From the NCBI GenBank assembly GCA_030747075.1, contig JASLLL010000003.1, forward strand, positions 1 through 64,000: a stretch of DNA of 64,000 nucleotides. Direction: 5' to 3'. Positions within the stretch are counted from its first letter, which is position 1; every line of letters begins with the position of its first letter. Under the pieces are notes generated by a model. The model did no database searches and was not told the origin of the DNA. It worked only from the letters and a program-made list of their open reading frames with translations. Shown one piece after another: positions 33,800-43,121 of this stretch. The translations under genes and the position numbers were made by a program. The stretch comes from Gemmatimonadota bacterium. GTDB taxonomy: Bacteria > ARS69.

Positions 33800-34833
33800 A
33801 GCGACGGGGCCACGCCGTGCTGGCCGGGGCGCTGGCCGCCGCGTTGGTTGCGGGAGGAGTGCGCGCGGACCTGGAAGAAGCCGAAGAAGCCTGGGCCGAC
33901 GGCCGTACGGGCGACGCCGGGCAACTCCTTCGATCCGAACTCACGGCCTACCCGGAACTGGCGGAGACAGCCCGCGGCGCGGAGCTTCTCGCGCTGACCG
34001 AGGAAGATCCCGCCAAGGCACTGGCATTCTGGGATCTCGTGCTGAACGGGGATCCGGATCGCGCCACCGCCATCCGGGCTCGGCGGATGAAGGGGATTCA
34101 CGCGTACTCCGCCGGGCTTTATGTGGCGGCGGCGGCCGAGTTTGCCCTTCTGGCCGGAGAACCCGCCGGGCTCGTCGATCGGGGTGAGGCGTTCCTGTGG
34201 AAGGGGCGCGCGCTGCTCGGAGCCAATGAAGCGGGGCGTGCCGCGGAGGCTTTCGAGCAGGCGGAGGACGCCGCGAGCCAACCGGCGGAAATGGCCTCTG
34301 CGCGCTTCGGGCGGGCGTTTGCCTCGTTTCATCTCGGCAACCTCGTGGAGGCGCAGCGGCGGTTTGATCGTTTTGAGGGGGACTATCCCCACGATCCGCG
34401 CGCCAGTGCGGCCGCGCGTCAGCGTGTGGAGTGCTTGCGTCTGCTTGGGCGGGAGAGAGATGCCCGGACGCTGGCCGCGGAGATCGAACGAAACTATCCC
34501 GCCTCGCCGGAGGCCACCATGATCCGAGGGGACCTGGCTCGACCGTTCGAGACGAAGCCCCCGGAGGATGAAGAGACGGGAGACCGCGCAGGCGTTCCCC
34601 ATCAGGTTCAAGTGGCGGCGCTGGCGGATCCCCGCAATGTCGTGTCCTTGCGGCAGGCTCTCTTGGGACTGGGACTCGGCGAGGTCCGGGTCGAGCCGGG
34701 ACAGGGGTCGCGAGGTCCGGTGCACCGCGTTTTCGTGGGCCCGTTCCCGAGCCGCGAAGATGCCCTGGCAGCCGCGGACTCCATCCGGATGCTGGGGGGG
34801 CTGGCCCCGACCGTGTCCCCGGCGGCACCGTGA
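33796..34833 (+). CDS. Exported TPR protein with C-terminal SPOR domain
   Basis: A 345-residue protein with a signal peptide (about 1-24, ending VRA). Residues about 25-235 are TPR-like helices (AFLWKGRALLGANEAGRAAE; ASARFGRAFASFHLGNLVEA). After an acidic linker, residues about 260-340 form a SPOR domain (VPHQVQVAALADPRNVVSLR; HRVFVGPFPSREDALAAADS), which binds denuded peptidoglycan at septa. It is therefore probably a periplasmic cell-envelope or division protein. GTG start overlaps the LapB-like stop by 4 bp; its own stop overlaps mutS by 4 bp. Confidence 0.85.
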   Translation: MKRRGHAVLAGALAAALVAGGVRADLEEAEEAWADGRTGDAGQLLRSELTAYPELAETARGAELLALTEEDPAKALAFWDLVLNGDPDRATAIRARRMKGIHAYSAGLYVAAAAEFALLAGEPAGLVDRGEAFLWKGRALLGANEAGRAAEAFEQAEDAASQPAEMASARFGRAFASFHLGNLVEAQRRFDRFEGDYPHDPRASAAARQRVECLRLLGRERDARTLAAEIERNYPASPEATMIRGDLARPFETKPPEDEETGDRAGVPHQVQVAALADPRNVVSLRQALLGLGLGEVRVEPGQGSRGPVHRVFVGPFPSREDALAAADSIRMLGGLAPTVSPAAP

Positions 34834-37502
34834 GCAGCGCGCCTTCCCATCCGGTGCCGAAGACGGCGAGGCGGCCTTCGCCCACGGATCCGGGGCTGAC
34901 CCCGCTCATGCGGCAGTACCTGGGCGCAAAAGAGGCCCACCCGGATTCCGTACTTCTGTTTCGGATGGGCGACTTCTGGGAGACCTTCTATGAAGACGCG
35001 GAGACCTTCTCACGCGTGCTGGGCATTGCGCTGACCACGCGGGGTACGGAGAAGGGCGAAGGCGTACCGCTGGCAGGAGTCCCGCTTCGGTCGTTGGAGG
35101 CATCCGTGTCCAGGCTGGTGACTGCCGGGCTTCGCGTCGCCGTGTGCGATCAGGTGGAGGACGCCGCCGAGGCCAAGGGGCTGGTTCGGCGCGAAGTCGT
35201 GGAAGTGGTGTCTGCGGGAACGGCCACCATGCCGGGCCTTCTGGAGGAATGTGAGAGTCGCTACCTGGCTGCGGTATTCCCGGACGCCGACGCGGGGCGG
35301 TATGGGGTGGCCCGGTGCGACCTCTCCACGGGCGAGTTCGCGGCGACCGAGGTGGCGGCGATCCGGCTTGCGGATGAGCTGGTGCGGATTGCCCCGTCGG
35401 AGATCCTGATGCCCGATGGACCCGGCGACGACATCCTCCGTGCGGCACTTCCCGGGGGAGTGCCGGTAGAGCGAGTTCCTCTGGGCGACTTCCCCTATCC
35501 GGAGGATGCGGTCCGCGTGGTGTCCGACGGACCGGGTTGCGCATCGGGCGAAGGAGGGGCGCGGTTCCATCCCCTGGCATGGACCGCGGCAGCGGGCCTC
35601 CTGGGGTATCTGGAGAGCCTGAAGAAGGCGGAGCGCTCCGAGCTGGCCGCGCTGGAACTGGACGAAGGGGAAGGCGTCCTTGTGCTGGACGAGATCAGCC
35701 TGCGAAACCTGGAGATCCTGCGCCCTCTTCAAGGGGATGGAACGGACGGGACGCTGCTGTCCGTGGTGGACCGGACGCGCACCCCCATGGGCGGGCGGCT
35801 TCTCCGGAAATGGCTCGCCCGCCCGCTTCTCTCGGTGGATGGCATTGCGGCGCGGCAGGGGGGCGTGTCGGCTTTCGTCTCCGATGGGGGCTTCCGGGAT
35901 GCTGTGGCGGAAGTGCTGCGCGGAGTCGGCGATCTGGAACGACTGTCGATGCGCATCGCCGCCGGTCGAGGGCACGCGCGGGATCTGCGCGGGCTGTGCG
36001 ATTCGCTGGCGGCCATGCCGCGCTTGCGCGAACTCCTTCAGGGCGCGGAGGCCGGGATCTTCGCGGATCTGGCGGCGCGCATCGGGGACTTTTCGCCGGA
36101 GGTGGATTCGATCGACGCCGCCATCGCGGAGGATCCGCCCTTGTCGCTGAAGGACGGCGGCCTCTTTCGGGACGGGTTCGACGCGGAACTGGATCGCGTG
36201 CGGTCGCTTCAGCGGGACGGGAAGGGGTGGATCGCGCAGTTGCAGTCGCGGGAGCGGGAGACCACCGGGATTGCCAAGCTGAAGATCGGATACAACCGAG
36301 TCTTCGGATACTACATTGAAGTGAGCAAGACGAATCGGGAGCTCGTGCCGGATCGGTACGAGCGGCGGCAGACGCTGGTGAATGCGGAGCGCTACATCAC
36401 GCCGGAACTGAAGGAGCGGGAGGCCGAGATCCTCGGCGCGGAGGAGCGGGGTCGCGGGATGGAGTACGAGATGTTTCGCGAACTGCGCGAGCGCATTGCA
36501 CGGTCCTGCCCGAGGATTCGCGAGTGCGCCCGGGGACTGGCCGCGGTGGACACGCTGCTGTCGTTTGCGGAAGTGGCGCGTCGCGGAAAGTGGATCTGCC
36601 CCTGCGTGGATGACTCGTCGCGAATCGAGATCCGCCAGGGCCGACATCCGGTGGTCGAACAGATGCTGCCCACCCAGTCCTTCGTGCCGAACGACAGTGT
36701 GCTGGACGGTGAGGCGGACGGGCGGCAGATACTCCTGATCACGGGGCCGAACATGGCGGGGAAGTCCACCTTTCTTCGACAGGTGGCACTCATCGTCATC
36801 CTCGCACAGACGGGCAGTTTCGTGCCGGCGGAGGCCGCGCAGATTGGCGTCGTGGACCGGGTGTTCACGCGGGTCGGAGCTTCGGATCATGTGGCTGCGG
36901 GACGCTCCACCTTCATGGTGGAGATGGTGGAGGTGTCACGGATTCTCTCGTCGGCGACTCCGCGAAGTCTCGTGTTGCTGGACGAGGTAGGCCGCGGGAC
37001 TTCCACCTGGGACGGCCTGGCCATCGCGTGGGCGGTGACGGAGTTCCTTCATGACTCGGCAGAGCGGTGCGCGCGAACTCTCTTCGCAACGCACTACCAC
37101 GAGCTGACGGAACTGGCGGAGCGCCTTCCCCGTGCACGGAATCTCCGTGTGACCGTTCACGAATGGAAGGAGGAGATCGTCTTCCTTCGCAAGGTGGTGG
37201 AAGGGGGAGCGGATCGGAGTTTCGGTATTCAGGTGGCGCGACTCGCGGGGCTTCCGGCGGAGATCACAACTCGTGCGCGGAGCATCCTGGGCGGACTGGA
37301 GGAGGGGACCTTCTTTGAGGGGCGCCAGCGGGATGCGGAGGCGCGGGGCAGTCAGCTGGACCTTTTCTCCAGCGCGGCGGCCGCCGTTCTTTCGGAACTG
37401 GCGACGCTCCACCCGGAGGAGCTGACTCCGATGGAGGCGCTGGCGGTCCTGGCGGAGTGGAAGCGCCGCACGACGGGCAATGACTCGGAGAACACATCAT
37501 GA
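34830..37502 (+). CDS. mutS: DNA mismatch repair protein MutS
   Basis: Recognises mismatches and small loops and recruits MutL with ATP. At 890 residues it is a full MutS1. The mismatch-wedge motif is MGDFWETFYEDA (the Phe-x-Glu, with Trp where Tyr is usual). Connector, lever and clamp domains follow. Walker A is TGPNMAGKSTF (about 639-650); LLDEVGRGTSTWDG is Walker B and signature; FATHYHELTEL is also typical. GTG at 34830. It is co-translated with the upstream SPOR protein and with mutL (ATGA). Confidence 0.97.
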   Translation: MSSAPSHPVPKTARRPSPTDPGLTPLMRQYLGAKEAHPDSVLLFRMGDFWETFYEDAETFSRVLGIALTTRGTEKGEGVPLAGVPLRSLEASVSRLVTAGLRVAVCDQVEDAAEAKGLVRREVVEVVSAGTATMPGLLEECESRYLAAVFPDADAGRYGVARCDLSTGEFAATEVAAIRLADELVRIAPSEILMPDGPGDDILRAALPGGVPVERVPLGDFPYPEDAVRVVSDGPGCASGEGGARFHPLAWTAAAGLLGYLESLKKAERSELAALELDEGEGVLVLDEISLRNLEILRPLQGDGTDGTLLSVVDRTRTPMGGRLLRKWLARPLLSVDGIAARQGGVSAFVSDGGFRDAVAEVLRGVGDLERLSMRIAAGRGHARDLRGLCDSLAAMPRLRELLQGAEAGIFADLAARIGDFSPEVDSIDAAIAEDPPLSLKDGGLFRDGFDAELDRVRSLQRDGKGWIAQLQSRERETTGIAKLKIGYNRVFGYYIEVSKTNRELVPDRYERRQTLVNAERYITPELKEREAEILGAEERGRGMEYEMFRELRERIARSCPRIRECARGLAAVDTLLSFAEVARRGKWICPCVDDSSRIEIRQGRHPVVEQMLPTQSFVPNDSVLDGEADGRQILLITGPNMAGKSTFLRQVALIVILAQTGSFVPAEAAQIGVVDRVFTRVGASDHVAAGRSTFMVEMVEVSRILSSATPRSLVLLDEVGRGTSTWDGLAIAWAVTEFLHDSAERCARTLFATHYHELTELAERLPRARNLRVTVHEWKEEIVFLRKVVEGGADRSFGIQVARLAGLPAEITTRARSILGGLEEGTFFEGRQRDAEARGSQLDLFSSAAAAVLSELATLHPEELTPMEALAVLAEWKRRTTGNDSENTS

Positions 37503-39226
37503 AGCCGATCGTCGCACTGGGGCCGCTCGTTTCGAATCGGATCGCTGCCGGAGAAGTGGTGGAGCGACCGGCATCTCTGGCGAAGGAACTCGTGGAGAAC
37601 GCCATCGATGCGGGGGCGACCCGCGTGGAGATCACGATTGACGGGGGCGGGCTGGATCGCGTTCGCGTATCGGATGACGGGTGCGGGATTCCGGCGGATG
37701 AACTCCGGCTGGCCTTCGAGCGCCATGCCACGAGCAAGATCACCTCGGCAGAGGATCTCGGCACGGTGGGCACCCTCGGTTTCCGGGGGGAGGCGCTGGC
37801 GTCCATCGCAGCGGTGGCCCGGGTGGAACTGGTGACCAGCACGGGGGGAGACGCAGCCGGGGGACGCATCCGGATTGAGGGCGGCCGCGTGCTGGAGGAG
37901 ACTCCGGCGGGGAGAGCGCGAGGCACGACGCTGGAGGTGACCGGGCTGTTCTACAACACACCGGCCCGGCGGAAGTTCTTGCGTACTCCGGCGACGGAAG
38001 GCCGCGTGCTGGTACGCAGCATCGGGGAGCTTGCGCTCGCCGCTCCGGGCGTGGGATTTGCAGTGACACGCGATGGACGCGAAGTGCTGGACATCGCCGT
38101 GGACGCACCCTTCCGGGCTCGGGCCGCGCAGATTCTGGGGAAGGAGGCGACGGCACGGATGGTGGAGGTGAAGGGGGGCGCGGACGGGATCGAGGTGACC
38201 GGCCTCGTGTCGGCGTCGGACTTCTCCAGAACGCGTCCGGGGCATCAGGTGCTTCTGGTGAACGGGCGTGTGGTCTCCGATGCCTCTCTGGCGCATGCGG
38301 TCGTTTCCGGAATCGGAGGCGCCGTACCAGGAGGGAAACACCCGCTCTTCGCGCTGCACATTCGAACGGACCCGTCTCGCGTGGATGTGAATGTCCACCC
38401 GACGAAGCGGGAGGTGCGCTTCACCGCGAAAGACCGCGTGTTCTCGGCAGTGCGGGGAGCGGTGGCAGAGGCGGTCTTCGGTGTGCGCTTTGACCGCATG
38501 GGCAGGGAAGGGGCCCTCTCGTGGAAAGTGTCCGCAAGGGGGGATCCGCCAGCGCAGGACACGAGGCAGGGATCGCTGCCGCTTGCCGGAAGAAGCGCGG
38601 CGGCTACGGCGGCACGCCCGGCTCCTGCGGAGTCGGGCACGGAACCCCGGGAGGCGGGGCGGACACTTCGCGCAGTGGGAGAAGTGTGGGGCGCGTATCT
38701 GGTCGTGGAGGACGGAGCCCGGCTCCTGATCGTGGATCAGCACGCCGCGCACGAACGGGTCCTCTATGACGAGATACGCCTTCTGGCCTCGTCGGAGGGG
38801 GGCGTTCCGGTGCAGGGGCTTCTGGAGCCGTATGTCGTGGACCTGGCGCCGGGACAGAATCCGGAGGACGCAGCGGCGGTTCTTTCCGGGATGGGGTTTG
38901 ATGCGCGCCCCGGCGGCCCCACGAGCCTGTTGGTGGATGGGATCCCCGGAAGTCTCTCGCAATGGGGAGGCGGTGAGTTTCTCGCGGAACTGTTTGGTTC
39001 CGCGGAACTGGCGCGGGCGGGGGCTGCGCGATTCCGCGATGCCCTTGCGAAGTCGTATTCGTGCAAAGGGGCGGTGAAGTTCGGCCAACGGCTCCATGCG
39101 GAAGAGATCGACTACCTGCTGAAGCGGCTGGCGGCGACGGATGTCCCCCGTCTTTGCCCCCACGGCCGTCCGATCTATCTGGAGGTTCGGAAGGAAGAAC
39201 TGGACGATCGCTTCGAAAGAACTTGA
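37499..39226 (+). CDS. mutL: DNA mismatch repair protein MutL (endonuclease type)
   Basis: GHKL ATPase partner of MutS, 575 residues. ATP-lid motifs: AGEVVERPASLAKELVENAI, DAGATRVEI, DDGCGI, FERHATSKI and GFRGEAL. The C-terminal domain carries the metal-dependent nicking motif DQHAAHERVLYDE (about 412-424), together with SCKGAVKFG and CPHGRPIYLEV. This MutL should therefore nick DNA itself, as in bacteria without MutH. The central linker is short. Last gene of the overlapping operon; the 88-bp gap that follows, before a convergent gene, has a GC-rich imperfect hairpin but no clear U-run. Confidence 0.97.
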   Translation: MKPIVALGPLVSNRIAAGEVVERPASLAKELVENAIDAGATRVEITIDGGGLDRVRVSDDGCGIPADELRLAFERHATSKITSAEDLGTVGTLGFRGEALASIAAVARVELVTSTGGDAAGGRIRIEGGRVLEETPAGRARGTTLEVTGLFYNTPARRKFLRTPATEGRVLVRSIGELALAAPGVGFAVTRDGREVLDIAVDAPFRARAAQILGKEATARMVEVKGGADGIEVTGLVSASDFSRTRPGHQVLLVNGRVVSDASLAHAVVSGIGGAVPGGKHPLFALHIRTDPSRVDVNVHPTKREVRFTAKDRVFSAVRGAVAEAVFGVRFDRMGREGALSWKVSARGDPPAQDTRQGSLPLAGRSAAATAARPAPAESGTEPREAGRTLRAVGEVWGAYLVVEDGARLLIVDQHAAHERVLYDEIRLLASSEGGVPVQGLLEPYVVDLAPGQNPEDAAAVLSGMGFDARPGGPTSLLVDGIPGSLSQWGGGEFLAELFGSAELARAGAARFRDALAKSYSCKGAVKFGQRLHAEEIDYLLKRLAATDVPRLCPHGRPIYLEVRKEELDDRFERT

Positions 39227-39314
39227 GCCAGCAGGCGCAACCCAACGCACCCATGTCAGATAGGTGACTGTCCTCCCCCGGCTTCTCTGGGATTCCCGGG
39301 GAGCGGGTCGCCTC

Positions 39315-41759
39315 TTACCTCGTGAGAATGACGCTTCTGGCCGCGCTGCCACCGGGGGAACGGATCTGAAGGAGGTAGACCCCAGAGGCGACGCGTTTCC
39401 CCGAGTCGTCGCGTCCGTCCCATTCCACAGAAACAGTTCCGGGGCCGGAAAGCCCTGCCCACGGTCGTGCGACGATTCGCCCGGCGGTGTTCACGATGGA
39501 GAGCCGGGCGTGTGTTTCCCGCGCAAGATCGAAGGAGAGCGTGATCTGCGCGGAAGCCGGGTTGGGATACGGCGGGTGCAGCAGGAGGGCGGGCGCGATT
39601 GCGGGGACGGCGGTGGAAGCCGTGGCAAGGCGCGACCACACTCCTCCGGCGCGGTACTCCAGCGAGTAGGGCATGGTCGTGCCGGCCGCGAGTTCCTCAT
39701 CGCGATCCACCGCACGAAAACGACCGGGCAGGAACTGTTCCACGCCGGGGACAACCCGCATGGCGGAAGGATGCCCGGCGAGCAGGCGGAAGTCGGAAGG
39801 ATCGGCGGAGTCGGCCACATGCCAGGTGGCGGTCACCACGCCGGGAGCGGCCTCCAGTTTGAATGCGCGGAGGAAGAGCGGAGTGGTGTCGATGCATTGA
39901 AGGGGTGTGGCGAAGAGGGTGTCGGTGGAGGAGGAGATGGCGACATCCTGCGTGACGACCACGGAAGAAACAGACGAACCGGTCGCCGCGCTTCCGAGAA
40001 CCCGGGGGGCAGCCGGATTCGTGATGTCGAAGATATGAACCCCGGCGTCTCCGTCCGCGAGATAGAGATGTGCGCCCGCCACATGCACACCGACCGCAAG
40101 CCCCGGCGTGGCGCGGGAAGCGACAAGGAGTGGCGCACTCGGGTTGGAGATGTCCACGACTTGCAGCCCGCCGCCGGCGTCGGCAACGAATGCGGTCGAG
40201 TCATGTACCGCCACGGCGGTCGCGTATCCGGGAGTGTCCACCGTACCCAGGAGGACCGGCGCGGAGGGGGTCGCGACGCGGACCACATGAAGCCCGGCCG
40301 AATAGGCTGCGACCAGAGCCAGGTCCGCGCTCAGCGCAACGCCGGTCGGGTAGCCGTCGAGTGGAAGGCTGGAATGGACGGTCGGAGAGTTCGCATTGGA
40401 CAGGTCCAGCAGGTGGACACCCTGGAATCCGCTGGGGTCCGCGGCAGCCACGGCGGCAAGAGTTCCGGAGACGGCCACGGAGTGGGCCTCTCCGGACAGC
40501 GCGATGGTTCCGGCGGGGACCGGCATCCCCGGGCTGGTGATGTCGTATCCGCGCAGTCCGCCGGGGCCATCGGCGATCCACACAACCGGGTGGGCGAGCG
40601 CCGCGGCATTCGCCTCTCCGGGGGTGTCGGTGGTTCCGAGCGCCGTCGGTGTGGCGGGATCCGCGATGTCGACGACGGTAAGGCCGCTGAGTCCGTTGGC
40701 GACCAGCGCATGCTGGCCGTCGGCCGTGGCGATGACGGACCGCGCGATCCCGGGGAGAGGCGTGCTTCCCAGCGGCGGAAGAAGCCACGGATCCGCCGCG
40801 TGGAATGCGTGGAGTCCGGATGCGCCGTCGGCCATCACGACGGTACCGCCCCAGCTTCCGGCCCCCACGGCCAATCCGGAGGTGTCCAGCGATCCGAGAA
40901 AGACGGGATGGGCCGGTTGCGACAGGTCGAAGGCGGCGAAGCCTCCGTCGTAGTCCGCGACCGCCGCGAGGTCACCGAGGAGAGTGACGCCTCGTGCCAC
41001 TCCGGGGGTGGCGAGAATGTCCGAGATCGTCGCAAGGGACGGGTTCGTGACATCCACCACGGTGAGGCCCGCGGAACCCGTGGCGACATAGGCGTACGGG
41101 TGGCGGAGCGAAACGCCGGTGGCGGTTCCGGGCATCCCGACTGTGTCCGTGATGAACGAAGAAGCGGGGGACGAGATGTCCACCACGACCAGCTGAGTCT
41201 CGTCGGCAATCACGGCCAGTCCGCTCCCGGCATCCACGCCCGTGGCATTCCCGCTGGTGGAGAGCGACAGGAGGAGTGCCGGCGTGCCCGGATCGGTCAC
41301 ATCGACGACATGAAGACCCTGGTAGGAAGCCGCGAGCACCACCGTCGATCCGTCGAGAGCGACGCCGCGCACAGGCCCGGGAAGGGTGAGCGTGGCTTCA
41401 GTCCAGGCGATGGAAGGGTTCGCGATGCGGATGATGCGTAGTGTCCCCGACGCCGCGACAAAGGCGTGGTTCCCGGAAAGAGCCACCGCCTCCGCGGAGC
41501 CGGGTGTATCCACCGAGTGCACCTCCATCGGTGCGGTTCGATCGGAGAGGTCGATCACCCGGAGCCCGGAGTCGCCATCGGCGACAAAGGCCCAGTCTCC
41601 GGACAGTGCGGCGTCCCTTGCGCTGCCGGGGGTGTCCACCGTTCCCTTCCAATGAAGGAATCCCTGATGGTCGACACACTCGGCCGCCGGGGCATCGGCG
41701 TGCGCAAGGAGCAGCGGGAGGGTCAGAAGAGCCGGGCACAGGCGCGTGAGGCGTGTCAT
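39315..41759 (-). CDS. Secreted LVIVD-repeat protein with FlgD-like C-terminal module
   Basis: An 814-residue exported protein: signal peptide about 1-26, then more than ten ~45-residue LVIVD repeats, each with the pattern TPG-x-A-x-x-V-A-L-S-G, A-x-V-A-D-x-x-x-G-L-x-V-V-D-I-S-x-P (e.g. WAFVADGDSGLRVIDLSD). This is a bacterial beta-propeller-like surface domain. The C-terminus (about 725-814) has HPPYPNPASAQITLSFDLAR, VEWDGRDDSGKRVASGVYLL and QIRSPGGSAARSVILTR, the FlgD-Ig/type IX sorting style of module. Function unknown; possibly surface display. ATG at 41759; a weak promoter lies upstream. Confidence 0.87.
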   Translation of the reverse strand: MTRLTRLCPALLTLPLLLAHADAPAAECVDHQGFLHWKGTVDTPGSARDAALSGDWAFVADGDSGLRVIDLSDRTAPMEVHSVDTPGSAEAVALSGNHAFVAASGTLRIIRIANPSIAWTEATLTLPGPVRGVALDGSTVVLAASYQGLHVVDVTDPGTPALLLSLSTSGNATGVDAGSGLAVIADETQLVVVDISSPASSFITDTVGMPGTATGVSLRHPYAYVATGSAGLTVVDVTNPSLATISDILATPGVARGVTLLGDLAAVADYDGGFAAFDLSQPAHPVFLGSLDTSGLAVGAGSWGGTVVMADGASGLHAFHAADPWLLPPLGSTPLPGIARSVIATADGQHALVANGLSGLTVVDIADPATPTALGTTDTPGEANAAALAHPVVWIADGPGGLRGYDITSPGMPVPAGTIALSGEAHSVAVSGTLAAVAAADPSGFQGVHLLDLSNANSPTVHSSLPLDGYPTGVALSADLALVAAYSAGLHVVRVATPSAPVLLGTVDTPGYATAVAVHDSTAFVADAGGGLQVVDISNPSAPLLVASRATPGLAVGVHVAGAHLYLADGDAGVHIFDITNPAAPRVLGSAATGSSVSSVVVTQDVAISSSTDTLFATPLQCIDTTPLFLRAFKLEAAPGVVTATWHVADSADPSDFRLLAGHPSAMRVVPGVEQFLPGRFRAVDRDEELAAGTTMPYSLEYRAGGVWSRLATASTAVPAIAPALLLHPPYPNPASAQITLSFDLARETHARLSIVNTAGRIVARPWAGLSGPGTVSVEWDGRDDSGKRVASGVYLLQIRSPGGSAARSVILTR

Positions 41760-41803
41760 TTCGGCTCCCGGGAACGAGGTGATCGAGAGGTCTTCGCCGC
41801 TTC

Positions 41804-41832
41804 GTTATGTCTGGAGTCCAAGGGGACGCCAA
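41804..41832 (-). promoter_or_regulatory. Weak candidate promoter for the LVIVD protein
   Basis: Minus-strand TTGGCG (41832-41827) and CATAAC (41809-41804), 17-bp spacer, in the 138-bp divergent gap shared with miaA. Both boxes deviate from consensus. Confidence 0.33.
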
Positions 41833-41897
41833 GCTAGCCTTCGGGTGCCACCGGCCGATAGCGGAGACCGGTCCACCCCCGATTGCGGGAGACCCCC

Positions 41898-42854
41898 TTG
41901 TCCGAGAACAGCAAGCTCCCTCTTCTTCCGAGTCTCGCCGGTCCGACGGCTTCCGGCAAGAGCGGTGTCGCGGTGAAGGTGGCGGTCGAACTGGGCCTGG
42001 AGATCGTGTCGGCGGATTCACGACAAGTGTACCGCAGGTTGGACGCGGGGACCGCCAAGCCCACTCTGGAGGAGCGCGCGGCGGCCCCGCATCACCTGGT
42101 GGATGTCGTCGACCCGGAGGAGACTTACACAGCCGCGCGTTTTGGGCGGGAAGCGGCGGCGGCCCTTCACGAGATCATCGGGCGCGGGTGCGTGGGCTTT
42201 CTGGTGGGTGGAAGCGGGCTCTATCTGCGCGCGGCGGAGGGCGGGCTCTTCGAAGGGCCGTCGGCGGATCCTGGGCTGCGAGCCCGGTTGAATCAGGAGG
42301 CGGATGCGGACGGGGAGGAGAGGCTTCATCGACGCCTCGCGGATGCGGACCCCGAGACGGCAGCGCGCCTGGCCCCCGCGGATCGGGTGCGGGTGATCCG
42401 CGCCATCGAAGTGCTGGAACTGACGGGGGTCACTCTTTCGGAGCATCACCGTCGGCATCGCGAGGCTCCCGCGCGCTGGCGGCCGGTGAGGTACGGACTG
42501 GAATGGGACTCGGACGCGCTTTCGGCGCGAATCGCCCGGCGTGTGGACCGGATGCTGGACGCGGGGTGGGAGGAGGAGGTTCGCTGCTTGCTGGAGGAGG
42601 GACTCTCCGAGCAGGCACCCGCCTTCCGTGCGCTGGGCTATGCGGAGGTGGCGCTGCTTGCGGCCGGAAAGGTTTCGCGAAAGGAGACGCGAGATCGCAT
42701 CATCATGCAGACACGGAGGTTCGCAAAGCGGCAGCGAACCTGGTTTCGCGGAGTGGAGGGTGTTTGCCGGATTCGCATTCGATCGGACGCGGACCTGGCG
42801 ACTGCCGCCGCGACCGTGGCGGCGGGAATCCGTCACGCAATGGAATCGCCTTGA
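41898..42854 (+). CDS. miaA: tRNA dimethylallyltransferase
   Basis: Adds dimethylallyl to A37 of UNN-reading tRNAs, the substrate for MiaB (gene at 31 kb). P-loop LAGPTASGKSGVAVKVA, EIVSADSRQVYRRLDAGTAK (catalytic Asp), the HHLVDVVDPEETYTAARF block and the late IIMQTRRFAKRQRTWFRG are all canonical. TTG at 41898 is preferred because GGGAG ends 6 bases upstream; a TTG at 41883 would add five residues. Product about 318 residues. Its TGA stop is nested in the -35 box of the following tRNA-Gly promoter. Confidence 0.95.
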   Translation: MSENSKLPLLPSLAGPTASGKSGVAVKVAVELGLEIVSADSRQVYRRLDAGTAKPTLEERAAAPHHLVDVVDPEETYTAARFGREAAAALHEIIGRGCVGFLVGGSGLYLRAAEGGLFEGPSADPGLRARLNQEADADGEERLHRRLADADPETAARLAPADRVRVIRAIEVLELTGVTLSEHHRRHREAPARWRPVRYGLEWDSDALSARIARRVDRMLDAGWEEEVRCLLEEGLSEQAPAFRALGYAEVALLAAGKVSRKETRDRIIMQTRRFAKRQRTWFRGVEGVCRIRIRSDADLATAAATVAAGIRHAMESP

Positions 42855-42881
42855 CCGCGACAGGGCGCGGAATGTTAGGGT
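42851..42881 (+). promoter_or_regulatory. Candidate promoter for tRNA-Gly
   Basis: TTGACC at 42851-42856 with TTAGGG (18-bp spacer) or TAGGGT (19 bp) as -10, ending 12 bases before the tRNA. The miaA TGA stop codon (42852-42854) lies inside the -35 box. Confidence 0.5.
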
Positions 42882-42893
42882 GCATCCCCGGAT

Positions 42894-42969
42894 GCGGGCA
42901 TAACTCAGTTGGTAGAGTGTCAGCTTCCCAAGCTGAAAGTCGCGGGTTCAAATCCCGTTGCCCGCTCCA
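42894..42969 (+). tRNA. tRNA-Gly (anticodon CCC)
   Basis: Cloverleaf with acceptor GCGGGCA/TGCCCGC, anticodon stem TCAGC/GCTGA around TTCCCAA (anticodon CCC, reads GGG), T-arm CGGG TTCAAAT CCCG, discriminator T and encoded CCA. The 152 bp between it and der shows no other gene, only a short CTCTC/GAGAG hairpin at 43011-43026. Confidence 0.95.
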
Positions 42970-43121
42970 TCCCCTTCCTGCTCGTGTGCACCCGGCGCTG
43001 TCAGGGGGAACTCTCGTGAATGAGAGAGGATCCGTCGTGGGTACATTCTCCGGGCGGGGACGGACCGCGTCTCGACATGGTATCGTCTGCGGGGATGGTC
43101 CACAACGAAGGGAGACCGGTC

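Noticed and set aside
35010-36890. A 626-codon minus-strand open frame opposite mutS
   Set aside because: Mirror of MutS coding bias with no recognisable features.
39227-39314. GC-rich imperfect hairpin between mutL and the LVIVD gene
   Set aside because: It has a bulge and no U-run on either side, so I did not call a terminator.
39264-41441. A 725-codon plus-strand open frame opposite the LVIVD gene
   Set aside because: Its apparent periodicity comes from the LVIVD repeats read backwards; no signal, membrane or domain features.
39800-41700. Possible CRISPR-like periodicity
   Set aside because: The regular ~135-bp spacing is protein-coding LVIVD repeats with diverged DNA, not short identical repeats with spacers.
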